Of a stretch of 64,000 nucleotides of DNA, positions 9,483 to 18,857 are shown one piece after another (position 1 is the first letter of the stretch; every line of letters starts with the position of its first letter). A program made the translations under genes and the position numbers. The notes under the pieces are model-generated. The model ran no database searches and was not told the DNA's origin. It saw nothing but the letters and a program-made list of their open reading frames with translations. Source of the DNA: Aminobacter ciceronei (GTDB taxonomy: Bacteria; Pseudomonadota; Alphaproteobacteria; Rhizobiales; Rhizobiaceae); the NCBI RefSeq assembly GCF_014138625.1, contig NZ_JACJHY010000021.1:62001-126000 (forward strand). Reading direction: 5' to 3'.

Positions 9483-11354
9483 TCAGGTCTTGCCAATACG
9501 TGCAGCCTTGTCCTTGTCGAACCACCACATCGCCTCGACGGGAAAGCCGAAGTCCGGCTTCGGCTCCTTGTAGCCGAACATGTCCCAGAAGGCGGCGCGG
9601 TGATTCGCCGAAAACCAATTTGGAATCCAGTCTTGCCGGGCGCGCAAGAGCCGGTCGAGCGCGCGCATGGCAACCGTCAGCGTTTCGCGATCCTTGGCCG
9701 CACCCACGGCGTCGATCAGCGCGTCGACGGCAGGATCGGCAGTGCCGGGCAGATTGGTCGAGCCCTGCAACTTGGCCGAGCGCGAGTGGAACAGCCCGTC
9801 GATCTCGTCGCGGCTGGGCGTCGCCGAAAACCCGGCCGCCGCCGAAATGGCATCGTAGTCGAAGCTTGTCTGCCGGGCCTGATACTGGGTCGAATCGACC
9901 AGGCGCAGCGTAGCTTCGATGCCGATCGCCTTCATGTTTTCGGCCCAGGGCGAGTACACACGCACGAAAGCGTCGTCGTCGACGAGGATTTCGAGCGTCA
10001 GCGCCTCGCCCTTGTCGTTGCGCAGCCTGCCATCCTTGCGGACCCAGCCGGCGTCGGAAAGCAGCTTCGACGCCTGGCCGAGCAGCTTGCGGTCGCGGCC
10101 CGAACCGTCCGAAGGCGGCTGCAGCACGGCTTCGCCGAAGGTCTCGTCGGGGATGCGGCCGCGGAACGGTTCGAGCAGCGCCAGTTCGGCTGGGGAGGGC
10201 AGGCCCTCGGCCTTGTAGGCCGATTTCTCGAATGTCGACTGCGAGCGTTCGTAGGAACCATAGAACAGGTTGCGCTTCGTCCATTCGAAATCGAAGCACA
10301 GGGCAATTGCCTGGCGCACGCGGGGATCGCGGAAACGCGCGCGGCGCTGGTTCAGCGCCATCGCCTGCATCGTTGGTCGCTTTTCGCTGGGAAACTCGCG
10401 CTTGATCACCTTGCCGGCCGTGAAGGCGGGGAAATCGTAGCCGGTGGCCCAGATGCGCGCCGTGGCTTCCTGGCGGAAATGGATGTCGCCTTTCTTGAAG
10501 GCTTCAAACGCTGCCTGCCGGTCCTGGTAGAATTCGACGCGGATGCGGTCGAAATTGTAGAGGCCGCGGCTGACCGGCAGGTCGCGGCCCCAATAGTCGG
10601 CGACGCGCTCGTATTCGATGGACTGACCGGGCGACACGCGGCCGACCTTGTAGGGGCCTGAACCGAGTGGCGCCTTGAGCTCCGACGCGTCGAACGGGTG
10701 GGTCTCGAAGAAAGCTTTGGCCGGAATGGCGTAGGTCGCGACATCAAGGATGGTGCGGTCCGACTGCTTGCCGTCGAAGGTCAGCCGCAGCGTATGCGGG
10801 TCGAGCGCCTTCGCCTCCTTGAGATGGCTGAGCGGCAGAAGCAGGTTGGGATGCCCGTCCTTCTTGAACAGGTCGAAGGCAAATACCGCGTCGTCGGCGG
10901 TGAACGGCGTGCCGTCGTTGAAGCGCGCCTCGGGCCGCAGCGCGAAGTCGAAGCTGTTGCGGTCGTCGGAGATCGTCACCGAACTGGCGAGCAGGCCGTA
11001 GATTGCATCGGGCTCGTCGATCGCCCGCACCATCAGCGAATCGTAGCAAAGCTCCATGCGCGGCGGCGCGTCGCCCCTGGCGACGAAGGTGTTGAGCGTG
11101 TTGAAGGTCAGCGGGCTCTGGTTGAAGTACCAGTAGTTCGGCAAAAAATTGAATGTGCCGCCCTTGGGCGCGTCGAGATTGACGAAGTCGAAATGGGTGA
11201 AGTCGGGGCCGTATTTCAGGTCGCCGAAGGCCGACAGCCCGTGCAGTCCGGTGCCGGTCGGGCTCGCCGCGAAGGCGCGCCCCGGGATGAAGGGGGCGGC
11301 CGCTGCAGCTGCGCCGAGCGCGAGGAAGTCCCTGCGGGGGAGGCGCGCGCTCAA
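9483..11354 (-). CDS. Extracellular peptide-binding protein (YejA-like), Tat-type signal
   Basis: A 623-residue periplasmic solute-binding protein of the SBP_bac_5 (DppA/OppA/YejA) family. The N-terminus carries a twin-arginine motif (RRDFLALG) followed by an Ala-rich hydrophobic stretch ending AFA, pointing to Tat export. The TTG at 11354 overlaps the stop of the preceding binding-protein gene (TTGA). It is similar in architecture to that gene (shared blocks such as YGPDFTHFDFVN/YGQDFKQYDFVN and AFVRV/WYFNQ-type regions). The operon therefore encodes two receptors for one permease. Confidence 0.92.
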   Translation of the reverse strand: MSARLPRRDFLALGAAAAAAPFIPGRAFAASPTGTGLHGLSAFGDLKYGPDFTHFDFVNLDAPKGGTFNFLPNYWYFNQSPLTFNTLNTFVARGDAPPRMELCYDSLMVRAIDEPDAIYGLLASSVTISDDRNSFDFALRPEARFNDGTPFTADDAVFAFDLFKKDGHPNLLLPLSHLKEAKALDPHTLRLTFDGKQSDRTILDVATYAIPAKAFFETHPFDASELKAPLGSGPYKVGRVSPGQSIEYERVADYWGRDLPVSRGLYNFDRIRVEFYQDRQAAFEAFKKGDIHFRQEATARIWATGYDFPAFTAGKVIKREFPSEKRPTMQAMALNQRRARFRDPRVRQAIALCFDFEWTKRNLFYGSYERSQSTFEKSAYKAEGLPSPAELALLEPFRGRIPDETFGEAVLQPPSDGSGRDRKLLGQASKLLSDAGWVRKDGRLRNDKGEALTLEILVDDDAFVRVYSPWAENMKAIGIEATLRLVDSTQYQARQTSFDYDAISAAAGFSATPSRDEIDGLFHSRSAKLQGSTNLPGTADPAVDALIDAVGAAKDRETLTVAMRALDRLLRARQDWIPNWFSANHRAAFWDMFGYKEPKPDFGFPVEAMWWFDKDKAARIGKT

Positions 11355-13228
11355 TTGACGCCCTTGTATTTGGCGGCCAGCGCCGCTTCCTTGTCCTTGT
11401 CGATCCACCATGAATTGATATCAGCGCCGATGAAGCCCGGCTGCTTGTCGGGAATGCCGAACTTGTTCCAGTAGGCCAGCCACAGCACCGAGCGGTGGTA
11501 TTGCGGCACGGCGTAATAGTTCCACAACAGCACGCGATCGAGCGCATGGGTGGCGGCCAAGAGGTCATCGCGGTCGGTGGCGAAGATGACGCGCTCGACC
11601 AGCGCATCGACGATAGGGTCGTTGATGCCCATGACATTGCGCGAACCGGGCTTGGCTGCGGCCTTCGATCCCCAGAAATCGCGCTGCTCATTGCCCGGCG
11701 ACGACGACTGGTTGAGGATCGTCGTCGTCACGTCGAAATCGTAATTGTCGATCCGGTTGACGAACTGGCTGGTGTCGACCATGCGCAGCGTCGCATCGAT
11801 GCCGAGCCGGCGCAGGCTATCGATGAAGGGGCTCGCTATGACCTCGTCGGTGGCGTCCTTGCCGAGGAATTCGATCTTGAACTGCTCGCCCTTGTCGTTC
11901 ATCAGCTTGCCGCCCTTGGCGCGCCAGCCGGCCTCGGCGAACAGGCCGATCGCCTGGCGGAGATACTGCCGCTCGGCCTGCGGCGTGTCGTAGACCGGCA
12001 GCTTGAACTCCTCGGTGAACAGCTCCGGCGGCAGCTTGTCCTTGTACTGCGTCAACAGCTCCAGTTCCTTGCCGGCGGGCAAGCCGCTCGAGGCCAGGTC
12101 CTGGCCCTGGAAATAGCTGTTCGTGCGGGTGTTGAGCCCGAAGAACAGGGTGCGGTTCATGTATTCGAAATTGTAAGCCAGCGTCAGCGCCTGCCTGACG
12201 CGGCGATCCTGGAACTGCGGGCGGCGTAAATTGAGCGCATAGCCTTGGAATGGCTCGCCCGAGGTCGTCTTGAATTCCTTCTTGATGACGTCACCTGCCT
12301 GGAGGGCGGGGAAATTATACTGCGTCGACCAGCGCCGCGAGCTGTTCTCCGGCTTGATGTCCTCCAGGCCGCCCTTCTTGAAGGCTTCCCATTCGGCGTT
12401 GTCGTCGAGGAAGTAAGCGTAGCGGCGCTTGTCGAAGTTGTTGCGCCCGACATTGACCCCGACATTTGCGCCCCAATAGTCGGGCACGCGTGTCCAGACG
12501 ATCTCGGTGCCCGGTTTGAAGCTCTCGACCTTGTAGGCGCCCGAGCCCAACGGAATCTCGAGCGTCGGCCGGGTGATGTCGCGCTTCTTGCCCGCAGCGT
12601 CGGTTCCTTCCCACCAGTGCTTGGGCAAGACCACCAGGTCGCCCATGATCTTGGGCAGTTCCCGGTTGCCTTTCTGGTTGAAGCGGAAGGTCACCTCGCG
12701 TTCGCCCGTCGCCACCGCCTCGGTCACGTTGACGTAGTACTGGCCATATTGCGGGCTGTTGGCCTTCAGGACATTGAAAGACCAGATGACATCATCGGTC
12801 GTGATCGGCTGGCCGTCATGCCATTTGGCGCGCGGGTCGAGCCGATAGGTCGCGTAGGAGTAGTCGGCCGGAAACTTGTAGGCATCGGCGATCATCGGGT
12901 GGCTGGTGCTGGGCTCGTCTATCGACTGCTCCATCAGCGTTTCATAGATCAGTCCGCCGCCAAAGCCGACGAAACCGGCTGCCGGCAAGCCCTTGATGAT
13001 GTAGGGATTGAAGCTGTCGAAGGTGCCCGGCGTCGTCGAGTTGAGCGTGCCGCCCTTGGGCGCGTTCGGATTGACGAAATCGTACTGCTTGAAATCCTGA
13101 CCGTATTTGGAAACGCCGTTCAGGGTTGACGAGGTCTGCCATTCCTGGGCGTTGGCAGGTGCCGTCGACAGGGCCGCAACGGCGAGACCTGCAATCGCAA
13201 GAAACCTGGTCAGGCAAGCCTTCATCAA
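11351..13228 (-). CDS. Extracellular peptide-binding protein (YejA-like), Sec-type signal
   Basis: A 625-residue periplasmic SBP_bac_5 protein with a Sec signal (MKACLTRFLAIAGLAVAALSTAPANAQ, cleavage after ANA). It is the first gene of the yej-type operon and is expected to deliver oligopeptides, or microcin-C-like compounds in other bacteria, to YejBEF. The promoter must lie in the 150 bp between it and the upstream cytochrome terminator. Two adjacent ATG codons (13228, 13225) are possible starts. Confidence 0.93.
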   Translation of the reverse strand: MMKACLTRFLAIAGLAVAALSTAPANAQEWQTSSTLNGVSKYGQDFKQYDFVNPNAPKGGTLNSTTPGTFDSFNPYIIKGLPAAGFVGFGGGLIYETLMEQSIDEPSTSHPMIADAYKFPADYSYATYRLDPRAKWHDGQPITTDDVIWSFNVLKANSPQYGQYYVNVTEAVATGEREVTFRFNQKGNRELPKIMGDLVVLPKHWWEGTDAAGKKRDITRPTLEIPLGSGAYKVESFKPGTEIVWTRVPDYWGANVGVNVGRNNFDKRRYAYFLDDNAEWEAFKKGGLEDIKPENSSRRWSTQYNFPALQAGDVIKKEFKTTSGEPFQGYALNLRRPQFQDRRVRQALTLAYNFEYMNRTLFFGLNTRTNSYFQGQDLASSGLPAGKELELLTQYKDKLPPELFTEEFKLPVYDTPQAERQYLRQAIGLFAEAGWRAKGGKLMNDKGEQFKIEFLGKDATDEVIASPFIDSLRRLGIDATLRMVDTSQFVNRIDNYDFDVTTTILNQSSSPGNEQRDFWGSKAAAKPGSRNVMGINDPIVDALVERVIFATDRDDLLAATHALDRVLLWNYYAVPQYHRSVLWLAYWNKFGIPDKQPGFIGADINSWWIDKDKEAALAAKYKGVN

Positions 13229-13325
13229 AATCCCCTTCGCCCGGTGCTTCGCGACACTCTAATTCATTCCCGGCGCATGGAAACCGGCCGTTCGACAAAT
13301 GTCGCCTTATGTTTGCGCCAGGCAA

Positions 13326-13354
13326 CAAAAAAGCCGGGCTAAACCCGGCTTTTT
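13326..13354 (-). terminator. Rho-independent terminator of the cytochrome c gene
   Basis: The inverted repeat AAAAAGCCGGG / CCCGGCTTTTT has A- and T-runs on each side. It lies just downstream of the minus-strand cytochrome gene and upstream of the yejA-type gene, separating the two units. Confidence 0.85.
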
Positions 13355-13378
13355 CAAGATGCGAAGATTACAAATCGC

Positions 13379-14029
13379 TTAGTGAGCGGTGGCCGGAGCG
13401 GCGCCCTCTGCAGGAGTCGCAGGGGCTGCGCCTTCAGCCGGAGCTGCGGCAGGCGTGGCGGCCGGAGCAGCGTCAGCCGCGGGCAGCGGTGCCGGGCTGT
13501 CCGACTGCGAATTCAGGTAGGCGATCAGGTTTGCGCGCTCGTCATCCTTCTTGATGCCGGCGAAGCCCATCGCGGTGCCCTTGATGTAGCCCTTGGGCGA
13601 CGTCAGGAAGTGGTTGAGGTGCTCGAAGTCCCAGACGACCTTGCCGCCTTCCGAGAATTCCTTCATCGGGCCCGAATAGCCGAAGCCCTCATGCGAGGCG
13701 ATCGGACGGTTGACCACGCCCCACAGGTCCGGACCGACCTTGTTCGGGCCGCCCTTCTCGATCGAGTGGCAGGCAGTGCACTTCTTGAACACGGCAGCAC
13801 CCGCCTCGGCGTTGGCGCTGGCCAGGAGCTGGGCGATCGGTACGGCAGCCGGAGCAGCCTCGCCGCCGCCGGCACCTGCGCCGCCTTCTTCAGCGGCTTC
13901 GATGGCAAAGCCGGGCTTCTCTGGAACCGGGGCTGCGAAGATCGCGTCCGACACCAGCGAGATGGAGAACACCACAAAGGCAGTACCCAGCAGACCGCCA
14001 AGCACCTTGTTCATTTCAAATGAGTCCAT
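13379..14029 (-). CDS. Membrane-anchored c-type cytochrome (CycM/c552-like)
   Basis: A 216-residue cytochrome c. An uncleaved N-terminal helix (about residues 10-32) anchors it to the inner membrane. An acidic Gly/Ala linker leads to a class I cytochrome domain with haem motif CTACH (C84, C87, H88) and a likely axial methionine in GTAMGFAG (M154). The C-terminus is an unusual Ala/Pro/Glu-rich tail with near-repeats of PAEGAAPAT. Such cytochromes carry electrons from the bc1 complex to terminal oxidases in rhizobia. It is divergent from kdsB. Confidence 0.93.
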   Translation of the reverse strand: MDSFEMNKVLGGLLGTAFVVFSISLVSDAIFAAPVPEKPGFAIEAAEEGGAGAGGGEAAPAAVPIAQLLASANAEAGAAVFKKCTACHSIEKGGPNKVGPDLWGVVNRPIASHEGFGYSGPMKEFSEGGKVVWDFEHLNHFLTSPKGYIKGTAMGFAGIKKDDERANLIAYLNSQSDSPAPLPAADAAPAATPAAAPAEGAAPATPAEGAAPATAH

Positions 14030-14226
14030 ACGCCCCTGGCTCCCTTATCCGGCCGATCACCATCCTCTGCGATCGCTGCCGTTCGTCGGTATCGTCTGTC
14101 GCCCGGCTGGCCGGGTCAAATCGCGCGGAAACTAGGTCTTTTGCTTGCCGGTTGCAACACCTATAAGGGCCCTTCCAGTGAGACCTTTTGACACTTTCCA
14201 ACACCATTAGAAACAGTCGCCAAGCC

Positions 14227-14955
14227 ATGTCCACCCTTGTCCTGATCCCCGCCCGCATGGCCTCGACACGCTTGCCCGGCAAGCCATTGGCCGACATCGC
14301 CGGCCGGCCGATGATCGTCCACGTAGCGGCCCGCGCGTCCGAATGCGGGCTCGGCCGCGTGGTCGTGGCGACCGACAGCGACATGGTCGCGGAAACGGTG
14401 CGGACGCACGGCTTCGAGGCGGTCATGACACGCGCCGACCATGAGTCGGGTTCGGACCGCATCTTCGAGGCACTGACGACGCTCGATCCGAAGGGTACGG
14501 TCGACACCGTCGTCAATGTCCAGGGTGACCTGCCGACGATCGATCCCGCGATCATCCAGGCAGCACTTCGGCCGCTGGAGGACGAGTCGGTCGACATCTC
14601 GACGCTCGGTGTCGAAATCACCCGCCACGAGGAAAAGGTCGATCCCAACGTTCCCAAGATCATCGGTTCGCCACTGTCGGCCGGGCGGATGAGGGCACTC
14701 TACTTCACCCGTGCGACGGCGCCCTGGGGCGACGGCCCGCTCTATCATCATGTCGGGCTCTATGTTTACCGCCGCGCAGCGCTCGAACGCTTCGTCGGGC
14801 TCGGCCCGTCGCCGCTGGAAAAGCGCGAGCGTCTCGAGCAGCTGCGCGCGCTGGAAGCCGGCATGCGCATCGACGTCGAAATCGTCGACACGGTGCCGCT
14901 GGGCGTCGACACGCCGGAGCATCTCGAACGCGCGCGCGAACTTCTCTCGAACTAG
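14227..14955 (+). CDS. kdsB: 3-deoxy-manno-octulosonate cytidylyltransferase
   Basis: A 242-residue enzyme that makes CMP-Kdo from CTP and Kdo for lipopolysaccharide core synthesis. The nucleotide-binding N-terminus is diagnostic ([32 protein letters not shown]), with NVQGDLPTI in the middle and HVGLYVYRR further on. The ATG at 14227 was chosen because it gives the family N-terminus; a TTG 39 nt upstream adds non-family residues. It is followed after 16 bp by prephenate dehydratase, so the two probably share a transcript. Confidence 0.95.
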   Translation: MSTLVLIPARMASTRLPGKPLADIAGRPMIVHVAARASECGLGRVVVATDSDMVAETVRTHGFEAVMTRADHESGSDRIFEALTTLDPKGTVDTVVNVQGDLPTIDPAIIQAALRPLEDESVDISTLGVEITRHEEKVDPNVPKIIGSPLSAGRMRALYFTRATAPWGDGPLYHHVGLYVYRRAALERFVGLGPSPLEKRERLEQLRALEAGMRIDVEIVDTVPLGVDTPEHLERARELLSN

Positions 14956-14971
14956 AACAGACAGGCCGACC

Positions 14972-15835
14972 ATGCCGACGACGACCAACAAGATTTCCTT
15001 CCAGGGCGAGCCGGGCGCCAATTCCGACACCGCCTGCCGCAACATGTTCCCCGACATGGAGCCGCTGCCCTGCGCGACCTTCGAAGATGCTTTCAACGCG
15101 GTGGAGACCGGCAAGGCCGATCTCGCCATGATCCCGATCGAGAACACGATCGCCGGCCGTGTCGCCGACATCCATCACCTGTTGCCTGAATCGAAGCTGC
15201 ACATCGTCGGCGAGTATTTCCTGCCGATCCATTTCCAGCTGATGGTCCTGCCGGGCGTTCAGCGTTCCGAGATCAAGACCGTGCACAGCCACATCCACGC
15301 GCTCGGCCAGTGCCGCAAATACATCCGCAAGAACAGCTGGAAGCCGGTGATCGCCGGTGACACCGCGGGTGCCGCCAAGCTGGTGTCCGAGGTCAAGGAC
15401 CGGACGATGGCGGCGCTCGCGCCGCGTCTCGCCGCCTCGCTCTATGGCCTGGACATACTGGAAGAGAATGTCGAGGACACCGACAGCAACGTCACGCGCT
15501 TCGTCGTCCTGACCAAGAACAAGCAGTGGGTCGAGCGTCCGAGCCAGGATGCCAAGATGATGACGACCTTCATGTTCCGCGTCCGCAACGTACCGGCGGC
15601 GCTGTACAAGGCGATGGGCGGCTTCGCCACCAACGGCGTCAACATGACCAAGCTGGAGAGCTACCAGCTCGGCGCCTTCACTGCGACGCTGTTCTACGCC
15701 GACATCGAGGGCCATCCGGAGGACCCGGGTGTCACCCACGCGCTGGAGGAGCTGCGCTTTTTCTCACGCGAGGTGCGCATCCTCGGCGTCTACCCGGCGA
15801 GCGATTCCCGCGAGGCGTGGCAGGTCGCCGACTGA
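14972..15835 (+). CDS. pheA: Prephenate dehydratase
   Basis: A 287-residue monofunctional prephenate dehydratase, converting prephenate to phenylpyruvate in phenylalanine synthesis. The catalytic domain (about residues 1-185) has MIPIENTIAGRV and the active-site TRF in DSNVTRFVVL (about residue 175). An ACT domain (about 195-280) contains the ESYQLG-type phenylalanine-binding region, so feedback inhibition is expected. No chorismate mutase domain is fused. The start ATG at 14972 lies 16 bp after kdsB. The far end of the window holds phenylalanine hydroxylase, the opposing catabolic step. Confidence 0.95.
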   Translation: MPTTTNKISFQGEPGANSDTACRNMFPDMEPLPCATFEDAFNAVETGKADLAMIPIENTIAGRVADIHHLLPESKLHIVGEYFLPIHFQLMVLPGVQRSEIKTVHSHIHALGQCRKYIRKNSWKPVIAGDTAGAAKLVSEVKDRTMAALAPRLAASLYGLDILEENVEDTDSNVTRFVVLTKNKQWVERPSQDAKMMTTFMFRVRNVPAALYKAMGGFATNGVNMTKLESYQLGAFTATLFYADIEGHPEDPGVTHALEELRFFSREVRILGVYPASDSREAWQVAD

Positions 15836-15850
15836 GCATTTCAGTCAGCC

Positions 15851-15953
15851 CTCGTCCGCCCAGGCGTGGATGAGCTGGTAGGCGATGGTATTTCCCGGCG
15901 GCACCCGGAGCTCGCCGGGATGGGTGCCTGCGCGCAACTGCAGGACCTCCGCC
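15851..15953 (-). pseudogene. Detached 3' fragment of a nudC copy
   Basis: About 103 bp match the 3' end of the intact nudC gene at 16823-16928, in the same orientation, with roughly ten mismatches (about 90% identity). Read on the minus strand it gives AEVLQLRAGTHPGELRVPPGNTIAYQLIHAWADEG and a TGA stop, against AEVLQMLAGTHPGELRVPPGHAIAHQLIRTWAESD in the real gene. There is nothing upstream to make a gene. The fragment and the intact nudC end bracket the methyltransferase gene. Confidence 0.88.
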
Positions 15954-16037
15954 AGGCCACTATCGTCTCGTCTCACCACAGATTGAATTGTGCGTTCGCT
16001 ACACCTGGCGCAGCATCGGCTGCGCTAGGACAAGCCC

Positions 16038-16823
16038 ATGGGTACGGCTGCCATCCAGGGGGAATTGTGGGGCGCCAAGGCGCGCGACTGGGCCGAAGTC
16101 CAGGAACCCGCATGGCGGCCGGTGTTCGAAAATGTCATGACGCTGGTCGGCGTCGGGCGAGGTAAGAGGCTGCTCGATGTCGGCTGCGGCGCCGGTGGAT
16201 TGCTAAGTCTTGCGCGAGAGCGTGGCGCGGCCGTCGCAGGCCTCGACGCGTCGGGGGCGCTGGCGGCCATCGCACGACAGCGCTTGCCTGACGCCAGCAT
16301 CGAAGTCGGCGAGATGGAGGAATTGCCCTTCGTCGACGGCGCCTTCGACATCGTGACTGGCATCAACGCTTTCCAGTTCGCAGGCGACATGGTCCGCGCC
16401 CTCAGCGAGGCGGCTCGGGTTTGCCACGGCCGCGGCATTGTTTTCATGCTGGTTTGGGGCCAGCGCGACAAGAGCCAGTTGCAGCTGGCAGCGATGAGCG
16501 CGCTCGGGCCGTTGCTGCCGCCTTCGCCCGCATCTGCTGTGCCACCGCTTTCGAACCCCGGGGTGATCGAGGCGTTCATGAGCAGGGCCGGGCTTGAGCC
16601 GATCGATGACGGGCAACTTGACGCCACCATCGTCTTCCCCGGTAAGGACATAGCCTTGCGAGCCTTCGCTTCGGCCGGGATTGTCACGCGCGCCGAACGC
16701 CATTCGGGGGCCGACAGAGTTCGGGACGCGCTGATCGATGCCATTGCGCCCTATGTACGCGCGGATGGTCAGGTCGCGCTTGCCAATCAGTTTCGCTGGG
16801 TGAAGGCGAGGCCAGCGCCCTAG
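16038..16823 (+). CDS. Class I SAM-dependent methyltransferase
   Basis: A 261-residue methyltransferase of the Methyltransf_11 type. Motif I is LLDVGCGAGG (residues about 45-54), the acidic residue after strand 2 is in GLDASG, and motif II is near DGAFDIVTGINAFQFA. The C-terminal half is less conserved, so the substrate cannot be predicted. The gene lies between a detached nudC fragment and intact nudC, and its stop overlaps the nudC stop by 4 bp tail to tail. This suggests it arrived as a cassette. Confidence 0.85.
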   Translation: MGTAAIQGELWGAKARDWAEVQEPAWRPVFENVMTLVGVGRGKRLLDVGCGAGGLLSLARERGAAVAGLDASGALAAIARQRLPDASIEVGEMEELPFVDGAFDIVTGINAFQFAGDMVRALSEAARVCHGRGIVFMLVWGQRDKSQLQLAAMSALGPLLPPSPASAVPPLSNPGVIEAFMSRAGLEPIDDGQLDATIVFPGKDIALRAFASAGIVTRAERHSGADRVRDALIDAIAPYVRADGQVALANQFRWVKARPAP

Positions 16824-17761
16824 TCGCTCTCCGCCCAGGTGCGGATGAGCTGGTGCGCGATGGCATGTCCCGGCGGCACCCTGAGCTCGCCGGGATGGGT
16901 GCCGGCGAGCATCTGCAGGACCTCCGCCCGGGGGAACCAGCGGCAGTCCTCAAGTTCGTCGGTGTCCCTTGAAATGTCGTCGTTCAGCGCCTCGCCATAG
17001 CAGCCGATCATCAGCGAGTAGGGGAACGGCCAGGGCTGGCTCGAATGGTAGACGACGCGACCGAGCCGGATGCCGGCTTCCTCGAGCGTTTCGCGCCGCA
17101 CCGCCGCCTCGATGGTTTCGCCCGGCTCGATGAAGCCGGCGAGCGCCGAATAGACACCCGGCGCGAAATGCCGGCCGCGCCCCATCAGGCACTTGTCGCC
17201 CGACACCGTCAGCATGATGGCGACGGGGTCGGTGCGCGGGAAATGCTCGGTACCGCATCCCGTGCAGTGGCGCTTGTAGCCGCCGGCGCGCATTTCGGTT
17301 GCAGCACCACAGCGGCCACAGAAGCGGTGGCTGGCATGCCAGGCAAGCAGTGCCGCGCCCTGCGCCAGGGCGCCGAGACCGGCTTCGTCGGTCAGGCGTT
17401 GCGCCAGAATCGATCGGAAGTCGATGGATTTGATGTGCTCCGGTAGGCCCTCCTGCTCCGCAGCGACGGGCAGGGCCAGCATGGCGATTTCGTCAGCGCG
17501 GCCGAGCAGGATCGCCTCGCCGGTCCCAGCCCCCAGCGCCTCGGCTGCCGCGCGCGAGAAATAGGGGGTGGCCGACCCGCCGCTGAAATCGAGCAGCAAC
17601 CGCCCTTGCGCGACCAGAATCAGTCTCGCGCCGGGTTCGGCGAGGGCCTTCACAGCCGAATCGTCGCTGCGCTTTTCCGACTGGCGGTCGATGATGTTGC
17701 CGGAGAAGCCGAGGAAATGGCTGGCTTCACGCTGGGGGGCGTCGAACAGGCTGAAAGGCAT
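16820..17761 (-). CDS. nudC: NAD(+) diphosphatase / RNA decapping Nudix hydrolase NudC
   Basis: A 313-residue Nudix enzyme that hydrolyses NAD(H) and, in E. coli, removes NAD caps from RNA. The zinc ribbon is complete (C148, C151, C166, C169). The Nudix box runs at 209-231 (GFIEPGETIEAAVRRETLEEAGI). The NudC-specific array SQPWPFP follows. It begins 29 bp after the HIT-family gene and is probably co-transcribed with it. The last about 35 codons are duplicated at 15851-15953. Confidence 0.95.
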   Translation of the reverse strand: MPFSLFDAPQREASHFLGFSGNIIDRQSEKRSDDSAVKALAEPGARLILVAQGRLLLDFSGGSATPYFSRAAAEALGAGTGEAILLGRADEIAMLALPVAAEQEGLPEHIKSIDFRSILAQRLTDEAGLGALAQGAALLAWHASHRFCGRCGAATEMRAGGYKRHCTGCGTEHFPRTDPVAIMLTVSGDKCLMGRGRHFAPGVYSALAGFIEPGETIEAAVRRETLEEAGIRLGRVVYHSSQPWPFPYSLMIGCYGEALNDDISRDTDELEDCRWFPRAEVLQMLAGTHPGELRVPPGHAIAHQLIRTWAESD

Positions 17762-17790
17762 CTGGAACTCTGGTGTGCGTCAGGGCAGCG

Positions 17791-18210
17791 TTATAGAGCC
17801 GACTTGATGCTCTCGGCAAACCGGTGGAGATCGTCGCGGCGATAGGGCTGGCGCACGCCATGGCCCCAGACCGGGCCGGGCCAGCCGGGATCGCCCTCGG
17901 TGCGCGCGACGACGTGAAAATGCAGTTGCCGCACGATGTTGCCGAGCGCGCCGCTGTTGATCTTGGCGCAGCCGGTTGCACGCTTCAGCGCATGCGCCAC
18001 CATGTTGCTCTCGAAGGTCAGCATCGCCTGGTCGAGCGGGGTCAGGTCATGGATTTCCTCGACGCCGGGGCGCTGCGGCACCAGCACCAGCCAAGGCCAG
18101 CGCTGGTCGTTCATGACGCGCAATTCGCAAAGGCCGAGCCACATCAGCGGTTCGCTGTCGGCGTCGAGACGCGAATCCAGCGTAAACCCGGCCTTGAGCC
18201 CCGAAATCAT
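17791..18210 (-). CDS. HIT family protein
   Basis: A 139-residue histidine-triad protein, expected to hydrolyse or transfer nucleoside monophosphates. The triad region reads RQLHFHVVAR, so the usual first histidine of H-x-H-x-H is glutamine (Q95, H97, H99), while the upstream NSG motif (KINSGALGN) is kept. This variant may be typical of a rhizobial subgroup; I cannot check that here. It precedes nudC on the same strand, a plausible nucleotide-handling pair. Confidence 0.88.
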   Translation of the reverse strand: MISGLKAGFTLDSRLDADSEPLMWLGLCELRVMNDQRWPWLVLVPQRPGVEEIHDLTPLDQAMLTFESNMVAHALKRATGCAKINSGALGNIVRQLHFHVVARTEGDPGWPGPVWGHGVRQPYRRDDLHRFAESIKSAL

Positions 18211-18359
18211 TGGCGTTTCCCTTGTTTGATCGAAGGCTAGAGTGTGGCTGTCACGGCTGCAAGCGAATCATTGAAAAGGTTGGCCCTGAAACGTTGGCGC
18301 ACTGACGCACCGCGCGTTGCACCGATATGCTATGCGTCGAACGTCAGCGGAGATGCGCA

Positions 18360-18800
18360 ATGTTTGCCGGTCAGCTTGCTCTGGTTCTCGCGGCCGCCTT
18401 TGCCGGTGCGGCATTCTACATCAATTTCGCCGAACAGCCCGCACGGCTTGGCCTCGACGACAAAAATCTGCTTGCCCAGTGGAAGCCGAGCTATGCCGCC
18501 GGCTTCACCATGCAGGCGAGCCTGGCATTCGCCTCCGGCATGCTCGGCCTTCTCACCGCCTGGCTGACCGCGGATTGGCGCTGGGTGGTGGGCGCCGCGC
18601 TGATGCTTGCCAATTGGCCCTATACGCTGCTTGGTATCATGCCGACCAACAAGCGCATCGAGGCTATACCGAACGAAGAGGGCGGTGTCGCATCCCGCAG
18701 GCTGATCGTGCATTGGGGCACGCTGCATGCGCTGCGCACCGGCCTCGGCATCGCGGCAACGCTTTCCTATCTCTGGGCGCTGAATTCCGGCGGTGCCTGA
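18360..18800 (+). CDS. DUF1772-like four-helix membrane protein
   Basis: A 146-residue integral membrane protein with about four hydrophobic helices. It has a family-like first helix (GQLALVLAAAFAGAAFYINFAEQPARL) and PTNKRIEAI before the last helices, a pattern of DUF1772/anthrone-oxygenase-like proteins. The ATG at 18360 was chosen over an upstream ATG (18327), which adds a Cys/Arg-rich tail before the first helix. Function is unknown. It stands alone upstream of the SRP RNA. Confidence 0.75.
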   Translation: MFAGQLALVLAAAFAGAAFYINFAEQPARLGLDDKNLLAQWKPSYAAGFTMQASLAFASGMLGLLTAWLTADWRWVVGAALMLANWPYTLLGIMPTNKRIEAIPNEEGGVASRRLIVHWGTLHALRTGLGIAATLSYLWALNSGGA

Positions 18801-18857
18801 TCGCCGCATCAACATGTCGCCCAAGGCTCTTGCAATTGGTGTGGCAATTGCCGATAT

